This document shows, in pieces, positions 30,228 through 38,966 of a stretch of 64,000 nt of DNA (positions are counted from its first letter, which is position 1; each line of letters begins with the position of its first letter). Position numbers and translations under genes: made by a program. The stretch is from contig JAVJOO010000002.1 of NCBI GenBank assembly GCA_040216735.1, positions 461,118 to 525,117 of the forward strand, written 5' to 3'. The stretch is from Alphaproteobacteria bacterium. Its GTDB lineage: Bacteria; Pseudomonadota; Alphaproteobacteria; SHVP01. Under the pieces are notes generated by a model. That model saw nothing but the letters and a program-made list of their open reading frames with translations. It was not told the origin of the DNA and did not search any database.

Positions 30228-30680
30228 GTGCTACGCATCTCCAAGAAAATGATGTACGCGCTGGAAGCAGTCGTCGACATCGCCGTCCACGGCGGGCCCG
30301 ACCCGGTACAGTCGCGCGACATCACCGCGCGCCAAGGTATCCCCCAACGCTACCTCGAACAGGTCATGCAACGGTTGGTGCGCGCGAGCATCTTGCGCGG
30401 CGTGCGCGGCCCGAAGGGCGGTTATCGTTTGGCGCGCGAACGGCGGCGCATCACCGTGGGCGAAATCGCTCGCGTCGTCGCCGCGATCGAGGGCGACGAC
30501 GGGCCCGACCATTCGAGTACGTCGGCCATCGGTCAAAAAGTCGTCGCGCCGTTGTGGCGCGATTTACAAAGCGAGACGATGGCGCGCCTCGACGCCGTCA
30601 CCCTGGAGGACCTGTGCCAACAGGCCCGGGCCTGCAACATCACCGCCACCAACAACCCCCGCATGGATTTCAATATCTGA
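30228..30680 (+). CDS. Rrf2-family transcriptional regulator
   Basis: A 150-residue winged-helix regulator of the Rrf2 family (IscR, NsrR, CymR). The N-terminal [19 protein letters not shown] and the wing [15 protein letters not shown] are typical. The three Cys that bind an Fe-S cluster in IscR and NsrR (near residues 92-106) are absent: that loop is [15 protein letters not shown], and the only Cys lie near the C-terminus (LCQQARAC). It is therefore more like the cluster-free CymR group, which represses cysteine-synthesis genes, and it stands directly before cysK (TGATG overlap). GTG start. Confidence 0.88.
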   Translation: MLRISKKMMYALEAVVDIAVHGGPDPVQSRDITARQGIPQRYLEQVMQRLVRASILRGVRGPKGGYRLARERRRITVGEIARVVAAIEGDDGPDHSSTSAIGQKVVAPLWRDLQSETMARLDAVTLEDLCQQARACNITATNNPRMDFNI

Positions 30681-31642
30681 TGACAGCCGCTCCCGCTCCG
30701 GTCTTTCACGGCCGCATTTACGATTCGATCACAGAGACCATCGGCCGCACACCGTTGGTGCGTCTGTCCAAGCTAGCCGCTGCCCTGGAGTGCCGCGCCG
30801 ATCTAATCGGCAAGCTGGAATTCTTCAATCCTCTGGGTTCGGTCAAGGATCGCATCGGCGCCGCGATGATCGACGCCGCCGAAGCCGACGGGCGTCTGAC
30901 ACCGGGCACAGTGATTGTCGAGCCGACCTCGGGCAACACCGGGATCGCTCTGGCCTTCGTCTGCGCCGCACGCGGCTATCGCTTGATCCTGGCGATGCCC
31001 GAAAGCATGTCGCAGGAACGGCGCAAGATGTTGCTATTGCTGGGCGCTGAACTCGAACTGACACCGCCGCCCAAGGGAATGCGCGGCGCCATCGCCCGGG
31101 CCGAAGAGATCGTCCAATCGCTGCCCAATGCGATCACGCTGCAGCAGTTCGACAATCCGGCGAACCCGGCCATTCACCGCGCCACGACGGCGGAGGAGAT
31201 CTGGGCCGACACCGGCGGGGTCCTGGACGGCGTGGTATCGGGCGTCGGAACCGGCGGCACCTTGACCGGGGTCGGCAGCGTTTTGAAGGCGCGGCTGCCG
31301 GACCTCAAGATGATCGCGGTCGAGCCCGAGGACAGCCCGGTCCTGTCGGGGGGGCAGCCCGGACCGCACGCTATTCAAGGGATCGGCGCCGGCTTCGTAC
31401 CGGGCAACCTGGACCGCGCGTTGATCGACGAGGTCGTAACGATCGCCAACGAAACCGCGCTCGAAACCGCCCGGCTCGCGGCCAAAGTAGAGGGCCTCGC
31501 GGTCGGCATTTCGTCGGGCGCGGCGATTGCCGCGGCGGCGGAGGTCGGGCGCCGGGCGGACTGGGCAGGCAAGCGCCTCGTCGTTATCCTGCCGTCGTTC
31601 GCCGAACGCTACCTGTCGACCGCGCTGTTCGATCTTTCCTGA
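30680..31642 (+). CDS. cysK: Cysteine synthase (O-acetylserine sulfhydrylase)
   Basis: A PLP enzyme making cysteine from O-acetylserine and sulfide. 320 residues from ATG 30680, which overlaps the Rrf2 stop. Lys56 in [11 protein letters not shown] binds [11 protein letters not shown] and the phosphate loop [10 protein letters not shown] are present. The frame is open further upstream but that part lies over the Rrf2 gene. The stop is 4 nt before the E1-like gene. Confidence 0.94.
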   Translation: MTAAPAPVFHGRIYDSITETIGRTPLVRLSKLAAALECRADLIGKLEFFNPLGSVKDRIGAAMIDAAEADGRLTPGTVIVEPTSGNTGIALAFVCAARGYRLILAMPESMSQERRKMLLLLGAELELTPPPKGMRGAIARAEEIVQSLPNAITLQQFDNPANPAIHRATTAEEIWADTGGVLDGVVSGVGTGGTLTGVGSVLKARLPDLKMIAVEPEDSPVLSGGQPGPHAIQGIGAGFVPGNLDRALIDEVVTIANETALETARLAAKVEGLAVGISSGAAIAAAAEVGRRADWAGKRLVVILPSFAERYLSTALFDLS

Positions 31643-31646
31643 CGCC

Positions 31647-32441
31647 ATGGACTTTAGCGAGGAGCAGATTCACCGCTACGCCCGCCACATCATCCTTGAT
31701 GAGGTCGGCGGCACCGGCCAGGCGGCTCTATTGAACGCCAAAGTCCTAGTGGTGGGTGCGGGCGGGCTCGGCTCGCCGCTGCTGATGTATCTCGCCGCCG
31801 CCGGCGTCGGCACGTTGGGGATCGTCGACGACGACACGGTGGGCCTGTCCAACTTGCAACGCCAAATCGCCCACACCACGGTGCGGGTGGGCGACGCCAA
31901 GACCGCGAGTGCGCGCGCGACGTTGGCCGCACTCAATGCCGACGTCACCGTGGTCGAGCACCGCCTGCGGCTGGGGCCCGACAACGCCGCGGCGTTGATC
32001 GCGGGCTACGACCTCGTCGCCGACGGCAGCGATAATTTCCCGACCCGCTTTTTGCTCAACGACGCCTGTCACCTGGGCGGCAAGACGCTGGTATCGGCGG
32101 CGGTGCTGCGCTTCGACGGGCAGCTTTCGACGTTCAAGTCGCACCTGGGCGGCGACCATCCGTGTTACCGCTGCATCTATCCCGCGCCGCCGCCCGAGGG
32201 GCTGATCCCAAGCTGCGCCGAAGGCGGCGTCTTGGGCGCGATGGCGGGCACGATGGGGGCCTTGCAGGCAACCGAGGTGATCAAGGAAATCCTCGGCATC
32301 GGCGACAGCCTGTCGGGGACATTGTTGATCTATGAGGGGCTAGCCACGGCGTTCCGCAAGGTACGGGTCAAACCGGACCCGGGCTGCGCGCTGTGCGGGG
32401 CGACGCCCACCATTACCGCGGTGAAAGCCGATGCCGCCTGA
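31647..32441 (+). CDS. MoeB/ThiF/HesA-like E1 adenylyltransferase
   Basis: A 264-residue E1-like enzyme that adenylates the C-terminal Gly-Gly of a ubiquitin-like sulfur carrier (MoaD, ThiS, CysO or similar). Features: RYARHIILDEVGGTGQ, nucleotide loop VVGAGGLGSPL, the Asp/Arg motif IVDDDTVGLSNLQRQ and two Zn-binding CxxC pairs (HPCYRCIYP and GCALCGA). There is no C-terminal rhodanese domain. The position behind cysK hints at sulfur-carrier chemistry linked to cysteine or cofactor synthesis. No carrier protein gene lies in the cassette. Confidence 0.9.
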   Translation: MDFSEEQIHRYARHIILDEVGGTGQAALLNAKVLVVGAGGLGSPLLMYLAAAGVGTLGIVDDDTVGLSNLQRQIAHTTVRVGDAKTASARATLAALNADVTVVEHRLRLGPDNAAALIAGYDLVADGSDNFPTRFLLNDACHLGGKTLVSAAVLRFDGQLSTFKSHLGGDHPCYRCIYPAPPPEGLIPSCAEGGVLGAMAGTMGALQATEVIKEILGIGDSLSGTLLIYEGLATAFRKVRVKPDPGCALCGATPTITAVKADAA

Positions 32442-32886
32442 CCCGACACTGCCAGACGGCGTTCGCCCAGCGAAACTATCGTTGATCGTCTATTCCGGCG
32501 CCTTTGACAAAGTGCACTTCGCCCTGGCAACGGCCGCGGCGGCGATCGCGACCAACACCCCGGTGACGCTGTTCTTCACGATGGACGCGATCCGCTGCCT
32601 AACGCGTGCGCCGGACGGCACGCCCGGCTGGCAGTCGGCGATGAGCGGGGGCGGCGAGACCGGCGGTGCCGTCGATGCCGGCTTGACGGCGCGCGGGGTC
32701 GGCGGGTTCGAAGAATTGCTGTCGGCCTGCGCCGAACTCGGCGCGAGGTTCATGGTGTGCGAGATGGGCCTGCGCGCCAAGGAAATTGCACGTCAAAACC
32801 TGCGCGACGACATTACCTTCGTCGACGGCGGGTTGGTGACATTCTTGAACGACGCCCGTGCCGACGGCGCGATGCTGTTCATCTAG
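32431..32886 (+). CDS. DsrE/DsrF-like family protein
   Basis: A 151-residue protein with the DsrE-type fold pattern: a beta strand KLSLIVYSGAFDKVHFALATAAAAIATN, then TLFFTMDAIRCL, and a conserved Cys in GARFMVCEMGLRAKEI. Proteins of this group move persulfide sulfur between partners (TusD, DsrE). ATG 32431 overlaps the E1-like gene by 11 nt, so it closes the Rrf2-cysK-E1-DsrE operon. It converges with the dehydrogenase gene, 3 nt away. Confidence 0.83.
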   Translation: MPPDPTLPDGVRPAKLSLIVYSGAFDKVHFALATAAAAIATNTPVTLFFTMDAIRCLTRAPDGTPGWQSAMSGGGETGGAVDAGLTARGVGGFEELLSACAELGARFMVCEMGLRAKEIARQNLRDDITFVDGGLVTFLNDARADGAMLFI

Positions 32887-32889
32887 ACG

Positions 32890-33879
32890 CTAGATCGTCG
32901 TCCCGGCGATGACACGGTCGGGAGGTTTGTGGCCGTCCATGAAGGTGCGGATATTGATCAGCACCAGTTCGCCCGTGGCGAGACGACTTTCGAGGGTAGC
33001 GGAGCCCATGTGGGGCAACATGACGACGTTGTCGAGTTTGAAGAAACCGGGTTTGACCTGGGGTTCGTTCTCGTAAACGTCGAGGCCCGCGCCCATCAGA
33101 TCGCCAGCCTTAAGCATTGCGATCAACGCCGCCTCGTCGACAATTTCGCCGCGTGCGGTGTTGACGATATAGGCTTCCTTGCGCAGCAGCTTGAGCCGGC
33201 GCGCGGACAGCAGATGGTAGGTCGCCGGCGTGTGCGGGCAGTTGACCGAGACGATATCCATGTGGGCCAGCATCTGGTCGAGGCTTTCCCAATAGGTCGC
33301 TTCGAGCTCGCCCTCGATCTCGGGCGCGACGCGGTGGCGGTTGTGATAGTGGATCGACAGGCCGAAGCCGCGGGCGCGGCGCGCCAGCGCGGTGCCGATC
33401 CGGCCCATCCCAACGATGCCGAGACGCTTGCCCCAGATGCGGCGGCCTAGCATGAAGCTGGGCGACCAACCCGGCCACTCGCCCGTGCGCATCAGGCGTT
33501 CGCCTTCGACCAAACGGCGCGGCACAGCCAGGATCAACGCCATCGTCATGTCGGCGGTATCTTCGGTGAGTACGCCAGGGGTATTCGTAACAGTGATCTT
33601 GGCGGCGGCCGCCGCGGCGAGATCGATGTGATCGACGCCGTTGCCGAAATTGGCGATCAGTTTGAGTTTCGGTCCAGCCGATTTGAGCAGGTCCGCGTCG
33701 ATCCGGTCGGTAACCGTCGGCACTAGGACATCGCAATCCTGGACCGCCTGACGCAATTCGTCGCTCGAGAGCGGGCGGTCGTCGACGTTCAGCCGAGTCT
33801 GGAACAACTCCATCATCCGGGTTTCGATTTCGTCCGGCAGTTTGCGCGTGACGATGACCCGCGGTTTTTGTTTTGGCAT
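32890..33879 (-). CDS. D-2-hydroxyacid dehydrogenase (glyoxylate/hydroxypyruvate reductase type)
   Basis: A 329-residue NAD(P)-dependent dehydrogenase. The Rossmann loop GMGRIGTALARRARGFG, the catalytic Arg region VNTARGEIVDE and the His region LPHMGSATLESR are present. The opening MPKQKPRVIVTRKLPDEIE matches the GyaR/GhrB group, which reduces glyoxylate or hydroxypyruvate. ATG 33879 is used; the frame stays open upstream across the divergent gene, but without family similarity. Confidence 0.9.
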   Translation of the reverse strand: MPKQKPRVIVTRKLPDEIETRMMELFQTRLNVDDRPLSSDELRQAVQDCDVLVPTVTDRIDADLLKSAGPKLKLIANFGNGVDHIDLAAAAAAKITVTNTPGVLTEDTADMTMALILAVPRRLVEGERLMRTGEWPGWSPSFMLGRRIWGKRLGIVGMGRIGTALARRARGFGLSIHYHNRHRVAPEIEGELEATYWESLDQMLAHMDIVSVNCPHTPATYHLLSARRLKLLRKEAYIVNTARGEIVDEAALIAMLKAGDLMGAGLDVYENEPQVKPGFFKLDNVVMLPHMGSATLESRLATGELVLINIRTFMDGHKPPDRVIAGTTI

Positions 33880-34007
33880 GACCGGTTCGGTTGGGGAAAG
33901 ACTCTGCATCTCTAGCAAATCGGTTGCGCTTCGGAAAGGCGAGGGCTCGATTGGACACCCACCAGCGCTTCCTTGACCGTGGCGCGCCGCGGTTGGCATA
34001 TAGCGGC

Positions 34008-34520
34008 GTGCGGATATCGAGACAGCGGTTTTGGTCGATTGCGCGCGCCGGGGTGTTGGCCCTGTGCGTTGCGGCGGGCACTCTTGTCCCCGAACGCGCG
34101 GTTGCACAGCGCGACTACATGCCCCATTTCGTGTCGCTGCGACACAACACCGTAAACGTACGAACCGGACCGGGAACGCAATATCCGGTCGAATGGGTGT
34201 TCAAGCGGGCGGGTCTGCCGGTGGAGGCGATCGCCGAATTCGAACAATGGATCCGGGTGCGCGACTATGAGGGTGCCGAGGGATGGGTGCACCGCCGGTT
34301 GCTGTCGCCCGACCGCTGGGCGGTGATTACCGGTTCCCTGCGGACCGTGCGGCGACGGCCGAGCGACGACAGTCCGCCGGTGTTGTTCGCGGAACCCGGC
34401 GTGCAGGGGCACCTGCTGCGCTGTGCCGACGGGTGGTGCGAGATCGAAATCGGCGACCGGCGCGGCTGGGTGCGGCGCGACATCCTGTGGGGCGTCTACC
34501 CCGACGAAGAGTTCGAGTAA
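34008..34520 (+). CDS. Exported SH3-like domain protein
   Basis: About 170 residues with an N-terminal signal peptide (hydrophobic core ARAGVLALCVAAGTL, cleavage near RAVAQ) and two SH3-like bacterial repeats: the first from LRHNTVNVRTGPGTQYPVEW through EGWVHRRLL, the second ending RRGWVRRDILWGVYP. Such proteins bind the cell wall or act as envelope adaptors. GTG 34008 is the most plausible start; TTG 33891 is also in frame. It converges with the DUF3501 gene, 4 nt away. Confidence 0.75.
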   Translation: MRISRQRFWSIARAGVLALCVAAGTLVPERAVAQRDYMPHFVSLRHNTVNVRTGPGTQYPVEWVFKRAGLPVEAIAEFEQWIRVRDYEGAEGWVHRRLLSPDRWAVITGSLRTVRRRPSDDSPPVLFAEPGVQGHLLRCADGWCEIEIGDRRGWVRRDILWGVYPDEEFE

Positions 34521-34524
34521 CGCT

Positions 34525-35118
34525 CTAGTCGAGGTCGCCCTGGAGCGCGGTTCGTACTGCGCGCGGCACGACCGCCATATGCCCGTAATGCTCGTGGCCG
34601 ATTGCCAACACCGCCTCGGTCGTGCTCGAGCGAAACGCCGCGATCTGCGTGTCGTTCATCGGGAAGCGCAGGAAGTGAATCGACGAGGTCTTGCCGTCGG
34701 CCTTGGTGCGCTCGACGTCGCTTTCGGGGATTGCGGCGATGGTTTCGCCGCCGACGCGCAGCGTCACGGTGCGCTCGACGCCGGTGAGTCGGCGCAATTC
34801 GGCGTCGCGTCGGATCGGGTCGTCGATTTCGAACATCAACGTCGCGACCAGCTCCTTTCCCTTTGGAATCAAAGGATTATAAGCCGCCAGCTCGTCCTCG
34901 ATTTGGGCCTCGCCGCCCTTTTCGATAAACAGCATTTCGTGGATCTGGATCCACATCGTGTCGTAGTTCTCGAAATAGAAGGTCGCGAAGGGGCCGACAC
35001 CGACACGGCGATCCTTTTTTATCGCCGAGACCTCGGTGCGCTTTTGTTTGCGGACGACCGCGTAGGCCTCCATCGGCATCAACTCGGCACGGACGATTTC
35101 ATGGTTTTCGCGAGTCAT
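34525..35118 (-). CDS. DUF3501-family protein
   Basis: A 197-residue soluble protein of the uncharacterised DUF3501 family. Recognisable stretches are REVL-like ENHEIVRAELMPMEAYAVVR, FYFENYDTMWIQIHEMLFIE and a C-terminal HFLRFPMNDTQIAAFR. The family is regularly found with a rubrerythrin and a heterodisulfide-reductase-like Fe-S protein, as here, which suggests a shared role in peroxide or iron stress. ATG 35118 overlaps the upstream stop (ATGA), so it is translationally coupled. Confidence 0.85.
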   Translation of the reverse strand: MTRENHEIVRAELMPMEAYAVVRKQKRTEVSAIKKDRRVGVGPFATFYFENYDTMWIQIHEMLFIEKGGEAQIEDELAAYNPLIPKGKELVATLMFEIDDPIRRDAELRRLTGVERTVTLRVGGETIAAIPESDVERTKADGKTSSIHFLRFPMNDTQIAAFRSSTTEAVLAIGHEHYGHMAVVPRAVRTALQGDLD

Positions 35119-36467
35119 TCGACCAGCCCGTAGGCGCGGGCAACTAGCTCGATCGGGTGGAAGGATTTGGCTTCCGCCAACTTGGCGGTGGCGCCGTCGA
35201 TTTTTTCCATTCCTTGAACGATATGCTTGCCGGCCAATGGGCATTCGGACACGACGAAGGCCGCGTTGGCATCGGCGGCGCGCTGGGCGGCCGGCGCACC
35301 GACCTTGAGTGCGACCGGGAAGTTTTCGGTCTTGATGCCCCAGGAACCGCCGTGGCCCGAGCAACGTTCGACGATGGTGACGGAGGCCTCCGGGACGTAG
35401 CGCAACAGCTCGGCCGCCTTGGCGCCCATGTTCTGGGCTCGCGCATGACAAGCGAGGTGGACCGCAACACCGCCTGGCAAGGCTTTCAGGCCGTCGGCCA
35501 GGCCTTCTTTCTTGGCGATATCGACGATGTATTCAGATAGATCGAAGGTAGCCTCGGAGAGCCGTTTGACGGCGGCGTTGTCGGGGACGATCAACGGCCA
35601 TTCGAACTTGAGCATCAACGCGCAGGACGGGGTCATCGCGACGATGTCGTAGCCGTCGTCGATCCAACCGGCCATCACGGCGGCGATGCGCCGGGCGCGA
35701 TCCGCGACGTCGCCGATTTCGCCGCCTTCGAGTTGCGGCATGCCGCAGCATTCGGGATAGACGACTTCGACATCGACGCCGTTATGGGCGAGGACGCGGC
35801 GTGCCGCCTCGCCGATGCCGGGGTTGTTGTAGTTGGCAAAGCAGGTGGCGTAGAGCGCGACTTTGCGCCCGGCGGCCGGCGCGGCGGTGTTGCGCGCGAG
35901 CGGGTGGTGGGCCGCCTTCGCCATGAGGGTTTCGCGGTGGAACTTGGGCAGTTCGACATCTTCGTGGACGTGGGCGACGCCCTGCAGGATAGGGCGGGTG
36001 AGGCGATTGCCGCGCGAAGAGGCCCAGTTGGCGAGCGGCGCCGCGAAGCGTGCGAGTGTGCCGTTGCGGTCGGTCTTGGTCAGTTGCGCTTCGGCGATAC
36101 CCGGCTTGATTCCCCGGGCCTGTTCCGCGGCACGATAGCGCAGCATGAGATGAGGGAAGTCGAGGTTGAACTCGTGCGGCGGCACGTAGGGACATTTGGT
36201 CAAGAAGCACATGTCGCACAACGTGCAGGCATCGACGACCGGTTTGAAGTCGGCACTGGCCACCGTGTCGAGTTCGCCGCTTTCGGACTCGTCGATCAAA
36301 TCGAAAAGGCGCGGGAACGAATCGCATAAATTGAAGCAGCGGCGGCAGCCGTGACAAATGTCGAACACCCGGCGTAGCTCGGCGTCGAGCGCATCCGTGT
36401 CGATGAACGACGGATCTTGCCAGTCGATGGGATGGCGAATCGGGGCTTCGGTCGAGCCTTCTTTCAT
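35115..36467 (-). CDS. Heterodisulfide-reductase-like Fe-S oxidoreductase
   Basis: A 450-residue soluble Fe-S protein of the GlpC/HdrD type. Two [4Fe-4S] ferredoxin motifs lie at Cys38/41/44/48 (CHGCRRCFNLC) and Cys81/84/87/92 (CTLCDMCFLTKC). Two cysteine-rich CCG domains follow, with PECCGMPQ in the first and HLACHARAQNMG and ERCSGHGGSWG in the second. It may pass electrons to the rubrerythrin encoded just upstream. It overlaps the DUF3501 gene and is separated from rubrerythrin by a strong hairpin. Confidence 0.88.
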   Translation of the reverse strand: MKEGSTEAPIRHPIDWQDPSFIDTDALDAELRRVFDICHGCRRCFNLCDSFPRLFDLIDESESGELDTVASADFKPVVDACTLCDMCFLTKCPYVPPHEFNLDFPHLMLRYRAAEQARGIKPGIAEAQLTKTDRNGTLARFAAPLANWASSRGNRLTRPILQGVAHVHEDVELPKFHRETLMAKAAHHPLARNTAAPAAGRKVALYATCFANYNNPGIGEAARRVLAHNGVDVEVVYPECCGMPQLEGGEIGDVADRARRIAAVMAGWIDDGYDIVAMTPSCALMLKFEWPLIVPDNAAVKRLSEATFDLSEYIVDIAKKEGLADGLKALPGGVAVHLACHARAQNMGAKAAELLRYVPEASVTIVERCSGHGGSWGIKTENFPVALKVGAPAAQRAADANAAFVVSECPLAGKHIVQGMEKIDGATAKLAEAKSFHPIELVARAYGLVE

Positions 36468-36480
36468 AGCGAGTCGAAAC

Positions 36481-36503
36481 GGGGGCGGTTTGAGCCCGCC
36501 CCC
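36481..36503 (-). terminator. Intercistronic hairpin between rubrerythrin and the Fe-S gene
   Basis: GGGGGCGG and CCGCCCCC form an 8-bp perfect stem with a seven-base loop, 19 nt after the rubrerythrin stop and 14 nt before the Fe-S oxidoreductase start. Only GTTT follows on the minus strand, so termination would be partial. It would favour high rubrerythrin and low downstream expression. Confidence 0.5.
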
Positions 36504-36521
36504 GCCCTTCGTGGTGTGCGT

Positions 36522-36938
36522 TTAGAGGGAGTCGAGTGCTTTTTGGAAGCGGCCGGCGTGGGACTTTTCAGCCTTCGCTAGCGTCTCGAACCAATCGGCG
36601 ATTTCGCCGAAGCCTTCTTCGCGCGCGGTCTTCGCCATGCCCGGATACATGTCGGTGTATTCGTGGGTCTCGCCCGCGATGGCGGCCTTGAGGTTCTTGT
36701 CGGTCGTGCCGATCGGCTCGCCGGTCGCCGGATCGCCGGTCTCCTCGAGGAATTCGAGGTGGCCATGGGCATGACCGGTTTCGCCTTCGGCGGTCGAGCG
36801 GAACACGGTCGAGACATCGTTGTAACCTTCGACGTCGGCCTTCTGCGCGAAGTAGAGATAGCGGCGGTTGGCCTGCGATTCGCCCGCGAAGGCGTCCTTC
36901 AGGTTCTGCTCGGTCTTGGAACTTTTGAGAGCTGGCAT
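36522..36938 (-). CDS. Rubrerythrin (erythrin type, no rubredoxin domain)
   Basis: A 138-residue four-helix diiron protein that reduces hydrogen peroxide. The two ExxH pairs (Glu53/His56 and Glu124/His127) and bridging Glu20 and Glu90 fit the diiron site. The rubredoxin domain present in classical rubrerythrin is missing, so electrons must come from a partner, plausibly the Fe-S protein downstream. GGAGG stands 8 nt before the ATG. A good promoter and a candidate Irr site lie upstream (37010-37067). Confidence 0.92.
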   Translation of the reverse strand: MPALKSSKTEQNLKDAFAGESQANRRYLYFAQKADVEGYNDVSTVFRSTAEGETGHAHGHLEFLEETGDPATGEPIGTTDKNLKAAIAGETHEYTDMYPGMAKTAREEGFGEIADWFETLAKAEKSHAGRFQKALDSL

Positions 36939-37009
36939 CGGTGTCCTCCGTTGCGTTTCTTGGAAATTGGGTGGGACTAACGTTCGAGCGGTGCGTTGCC
37001 CGAGACCCC

Positions 37010-37038
37010 AATATGGGGACGCGGTACCGTTGAGTCAA
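37010..37038 (-). promoter_or_regulatory. Promoter of the rubrerythrin operon
   Basis: On the minus strand TTGACT and CATATT are separated by 17 nt (5 of 6 and 4 of 6 consensus matches). The predicted start is about 65 nt before the rubrerythrin ATG. The candidate Irr site ends just upstream of the -35. Confidence 0.6.
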
Positions 37039-37041
37039 CAG

Positions 37042-37067
37042 TTTAGAATGGTTTTAATAAACCATTC
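37042..37067. promoter_or_regulatory. Candidate Irr box / 9-bp inverted repeat upstream of rubrerythrin
   Basis: TTTAGAATGGTTTTAAT (37042-37058) resembles the iron control element bound by Irr, as I recall a TTTAGAA-N3-TTCTAAA-like palindrome. It overlaps a perfect inverted repeat, GAATGGTTT-TAAT-AAACCATTC (37046-37067). It lies 21 nt past the irr stop and immediately upstream of the rubrerythrin -35. The hairpin could instead be a weak irr terminator. Confidence 0.45.
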
Positions 37068-37088
37068 ATATCGTTGATTTTTAACGGA

Positions 37089-37520
37089 TTATGACTGGCG
37101 GTCGCGGAGCCGTATGACCACATCGACACGTTCGATGCGGGTACCGGCGGGGGCCGCAGGCAGTGTCGAGAGGTCGACCTGCGCGGCGTCGATGTCTTCG
37201 AGTTCGCCGGTCGTCTCGTGGAAAAAGTGGTGGTGGGCGCCGACATTGGTATCGAAGTAGGAACGGCCGGGGTTGACCATGACCTCGCGCAACAAACCGA
37301 CGCGCACGAACTGATGCAAGGTGTTGTAGACGGTCGCGAGCGACACCCGCACGCCTTCGTCGCCCGCTTCGCCGTGCAGGGTTTCGGCGGTGACGTGGCG
37401 GGCGGGCCCAGAGAACAGCATGCGGGCCAGCGCGACACGCTGGCGGGTCGGCCGCAATCCGGCGAGGCGCACACGCGTTTGCGCGTCGGCGGCGCTTTCG
37501 GTCCGGTCGGTCGTGGTCAT
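37089..37520 (-). CDS. irr: Iron response regulator Irr (Fur family)
   Basis: A 143-residue Fur-family regulator. The helix SLATVYNTLHQF, LREVMVNPGRSYFDTN and the triple His HHHFF at 96-100 are specific to Irr, the heme-responsive regulator of iron genes in alphaproteobacteria. The Cys-Pro heme-regulatory motif of Bradyrhizobium Irr is absent, as in many shorter Irr proteins that sense heme through the His cluster. ATG 37520 (MTTTDRTESAADAQT) is 4 nt after the nitronate monooxygenase stop, so both belong to one operon. Confidence 0.92.
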   Translation of the reverse strand: MTTTDRTESAADAQTRVRLAGLRPTRQRVALARMLFSGPARHVTAETLHGEAGDEGVRVSLATVYNTLHQFVRVGLLREVMVNPGRSYFDTNVGAHHHFFHETTGELEDIDAAQVDLSTLPAAPAGTRIERVDVVIRLRDRQS

Positions 37521-37524
37521 GGCG

Positions 37525-38922
37525 TCAGTCCCCGGTGACCAGGCGGTCCACCAATTGATGGACCGTTGGTACGAACCCGTTCGAATAGAACGGGTCGTCC
37601 CGGAAACGGAAGGCGGCGTGACCGGCAAACATCAATTGATTTTCGACCTCGTCGCTGTGGCCGATAACCTGGAGGGTTTTCTGGATGCAGTAGCTGCGCG
37701 GGTCGGCCTTCTTGCCCGTGGTGTGTCCCTCTTCCTGGGACCAGTTGGAGAACTGGCAGTGGCTGAGGCAGCCCATGCACTCGGTCTGGTCGATGCGGAT
37801 TTCGCGCATCGTTTCCGGTCGGACAAAGATCATCGTCGAATCGGGCGTCTTCATCGCTTCGGTAAAGCCTGCGGCCATCCACTTTTCCGCTTGGCTCTTG
37901 TCGTGCGCGGTGACAAAGACCGGTTGCTTGCGCGGGCCGGTCAGGAATTCGACGTCGTGATCGCCGATCGGCTCGCGCGTGTAGGCGATCTGGTGATCGT
38001 GGCGCTCTTTCAGTTCGCGCAAGAAGGCGTTCTCGACGGCCGAGGACCACATGCCCGTGGGGCTAAAGTTGTTGAGGTAGACGTCGCCTTCGTTGAGCGT
38101 CAGCAGACGCTTTTTCCAAGCGTCCGAAATCGGGCTTTCCTCGGTCAACAGAGGCCGCGTACCGAACTGAAAGGCGATGGGACCCAACTCGGGATTATCG
38201 ATCCAATCCTGCCATTCGCGCAGGAACCACACGCCGCCCGCCATAATGATGGGGGTGTCGCCGAGACCGAATTCGCGCATCCGTTCGCGTAGTTCCAGCA
38301 CCCGCGGATAGGGGTCTTCAGGGTGCTCCGGATCCTCGCTATTGGACAGGCCGTTGTGGCCGCCAGCGCGCCAGGGGTCTTCGTAAACGACGCCGCCCAA
38401 GAGTTCGGCGAATTTGTGGTAGGCGCGCTTCCATAGGGCGCGGAATGCCCGGCCCGACGACACGATGGGGTAATAGTGGACCCCGAAGTGGGCGGCGATT
38501 TCCGCCACCTTGTAGGGCATGCCGGCGCCGCAGGTGACGCCGTGCACGAGTTTGCCGGCGCGCTCCAAGATGCCGACCAAGACCCGTTCGGCGGCGGCCA
38601 TTTCCCACAGAACGTTCATGTGGATCGGGCCGCGCCCGCCCGCGATCTCGTGGGCGATCTTGGCTTGGGTCACACCGCCGTCGATGGCGTACTGAATGAG
38701 TTCTTCGTGCCGCTCGACCCGCGTGCGACCGGAATATTGTTGCGGGATCAACCGTCCATCGGCGTCGTAAGAATCGGCGTTGACGCCCGAAAACGTGCCA
38801 ACCGCCCCCGCCGCCGCCCAGGCACCCGAACTTTCACCGTTGGAGATGGAGATGCCCTTGCCCCCCTCGACGAGGGGGAGCACATCGAAGCCCGACATGC
38901 GCATGCTATTGAGGGGTTTCAC
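37525..38922 (-). CDS. Nitronate monooxygenase family flavoprotein
   Basis: A 465-residue FMN TIM-barrel protein of the nitronate monooxygenase (2-nitropropane dioxygenase) family: HGVTCGAGMPYKVAE, IVSSGRAFRALWKR, and PIIMAGGVWFLREW with the phosphate-binding FQFGTRP. It is longer than the classical enzyme and has a C-terminal part with a Cys motif CMGCLSHCQFSNW, suggesting a metal or Fe-S site. GTG start. It is transcribed ahead of irr, which hints at a link to iron or oxidative stress. Substrate unknown. Confidence 0.82.
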   Translation of the reverse strand: MKPLNSMRMSGFDVLPLVEGGKGISISNGESSGAWAAAGAVGTFSGVNADSYDADGRLIPQQYSGRTRVERHEELIQYAIDGGVTQAKIAHEIAGGRGPIHMNVLWEMAAAERVLVGILERAGKLVHGVTCGAGMPYKVAEIAAHFGVHYYPIVSSGRAFRALWKRAYHKFAELLGGVVYEDPWRAGGHNGLSNSEDPEHPEDPYPRVLELRERMREFGLGDTPIIMAGGVWFLREWQDWIDNPELGPIAFQFGTRPLLTEESPISDAWKKRLLTLNEGDVYLNNFSPTGMWSSAVENAFLRELKERHDHQIAYTREPIGDHDVEFLTGPRKQPVFVTAHDKSQAEKWMAAGFTEAMKTPDSTMIFVRPETMREIRIDQTECMGCLSHCQFSNWSQEEGHTTGKKADPRSYCIQKTLQVIGHSDEVENQLMFAGHAAFRFRDDPFYSNGFVPTVHQLVDRLVTGD

Positions 38923-38966
38923 GGTTTGACATCCTCGCCGGCCACCACAGCGGGGCCATCCCCATC

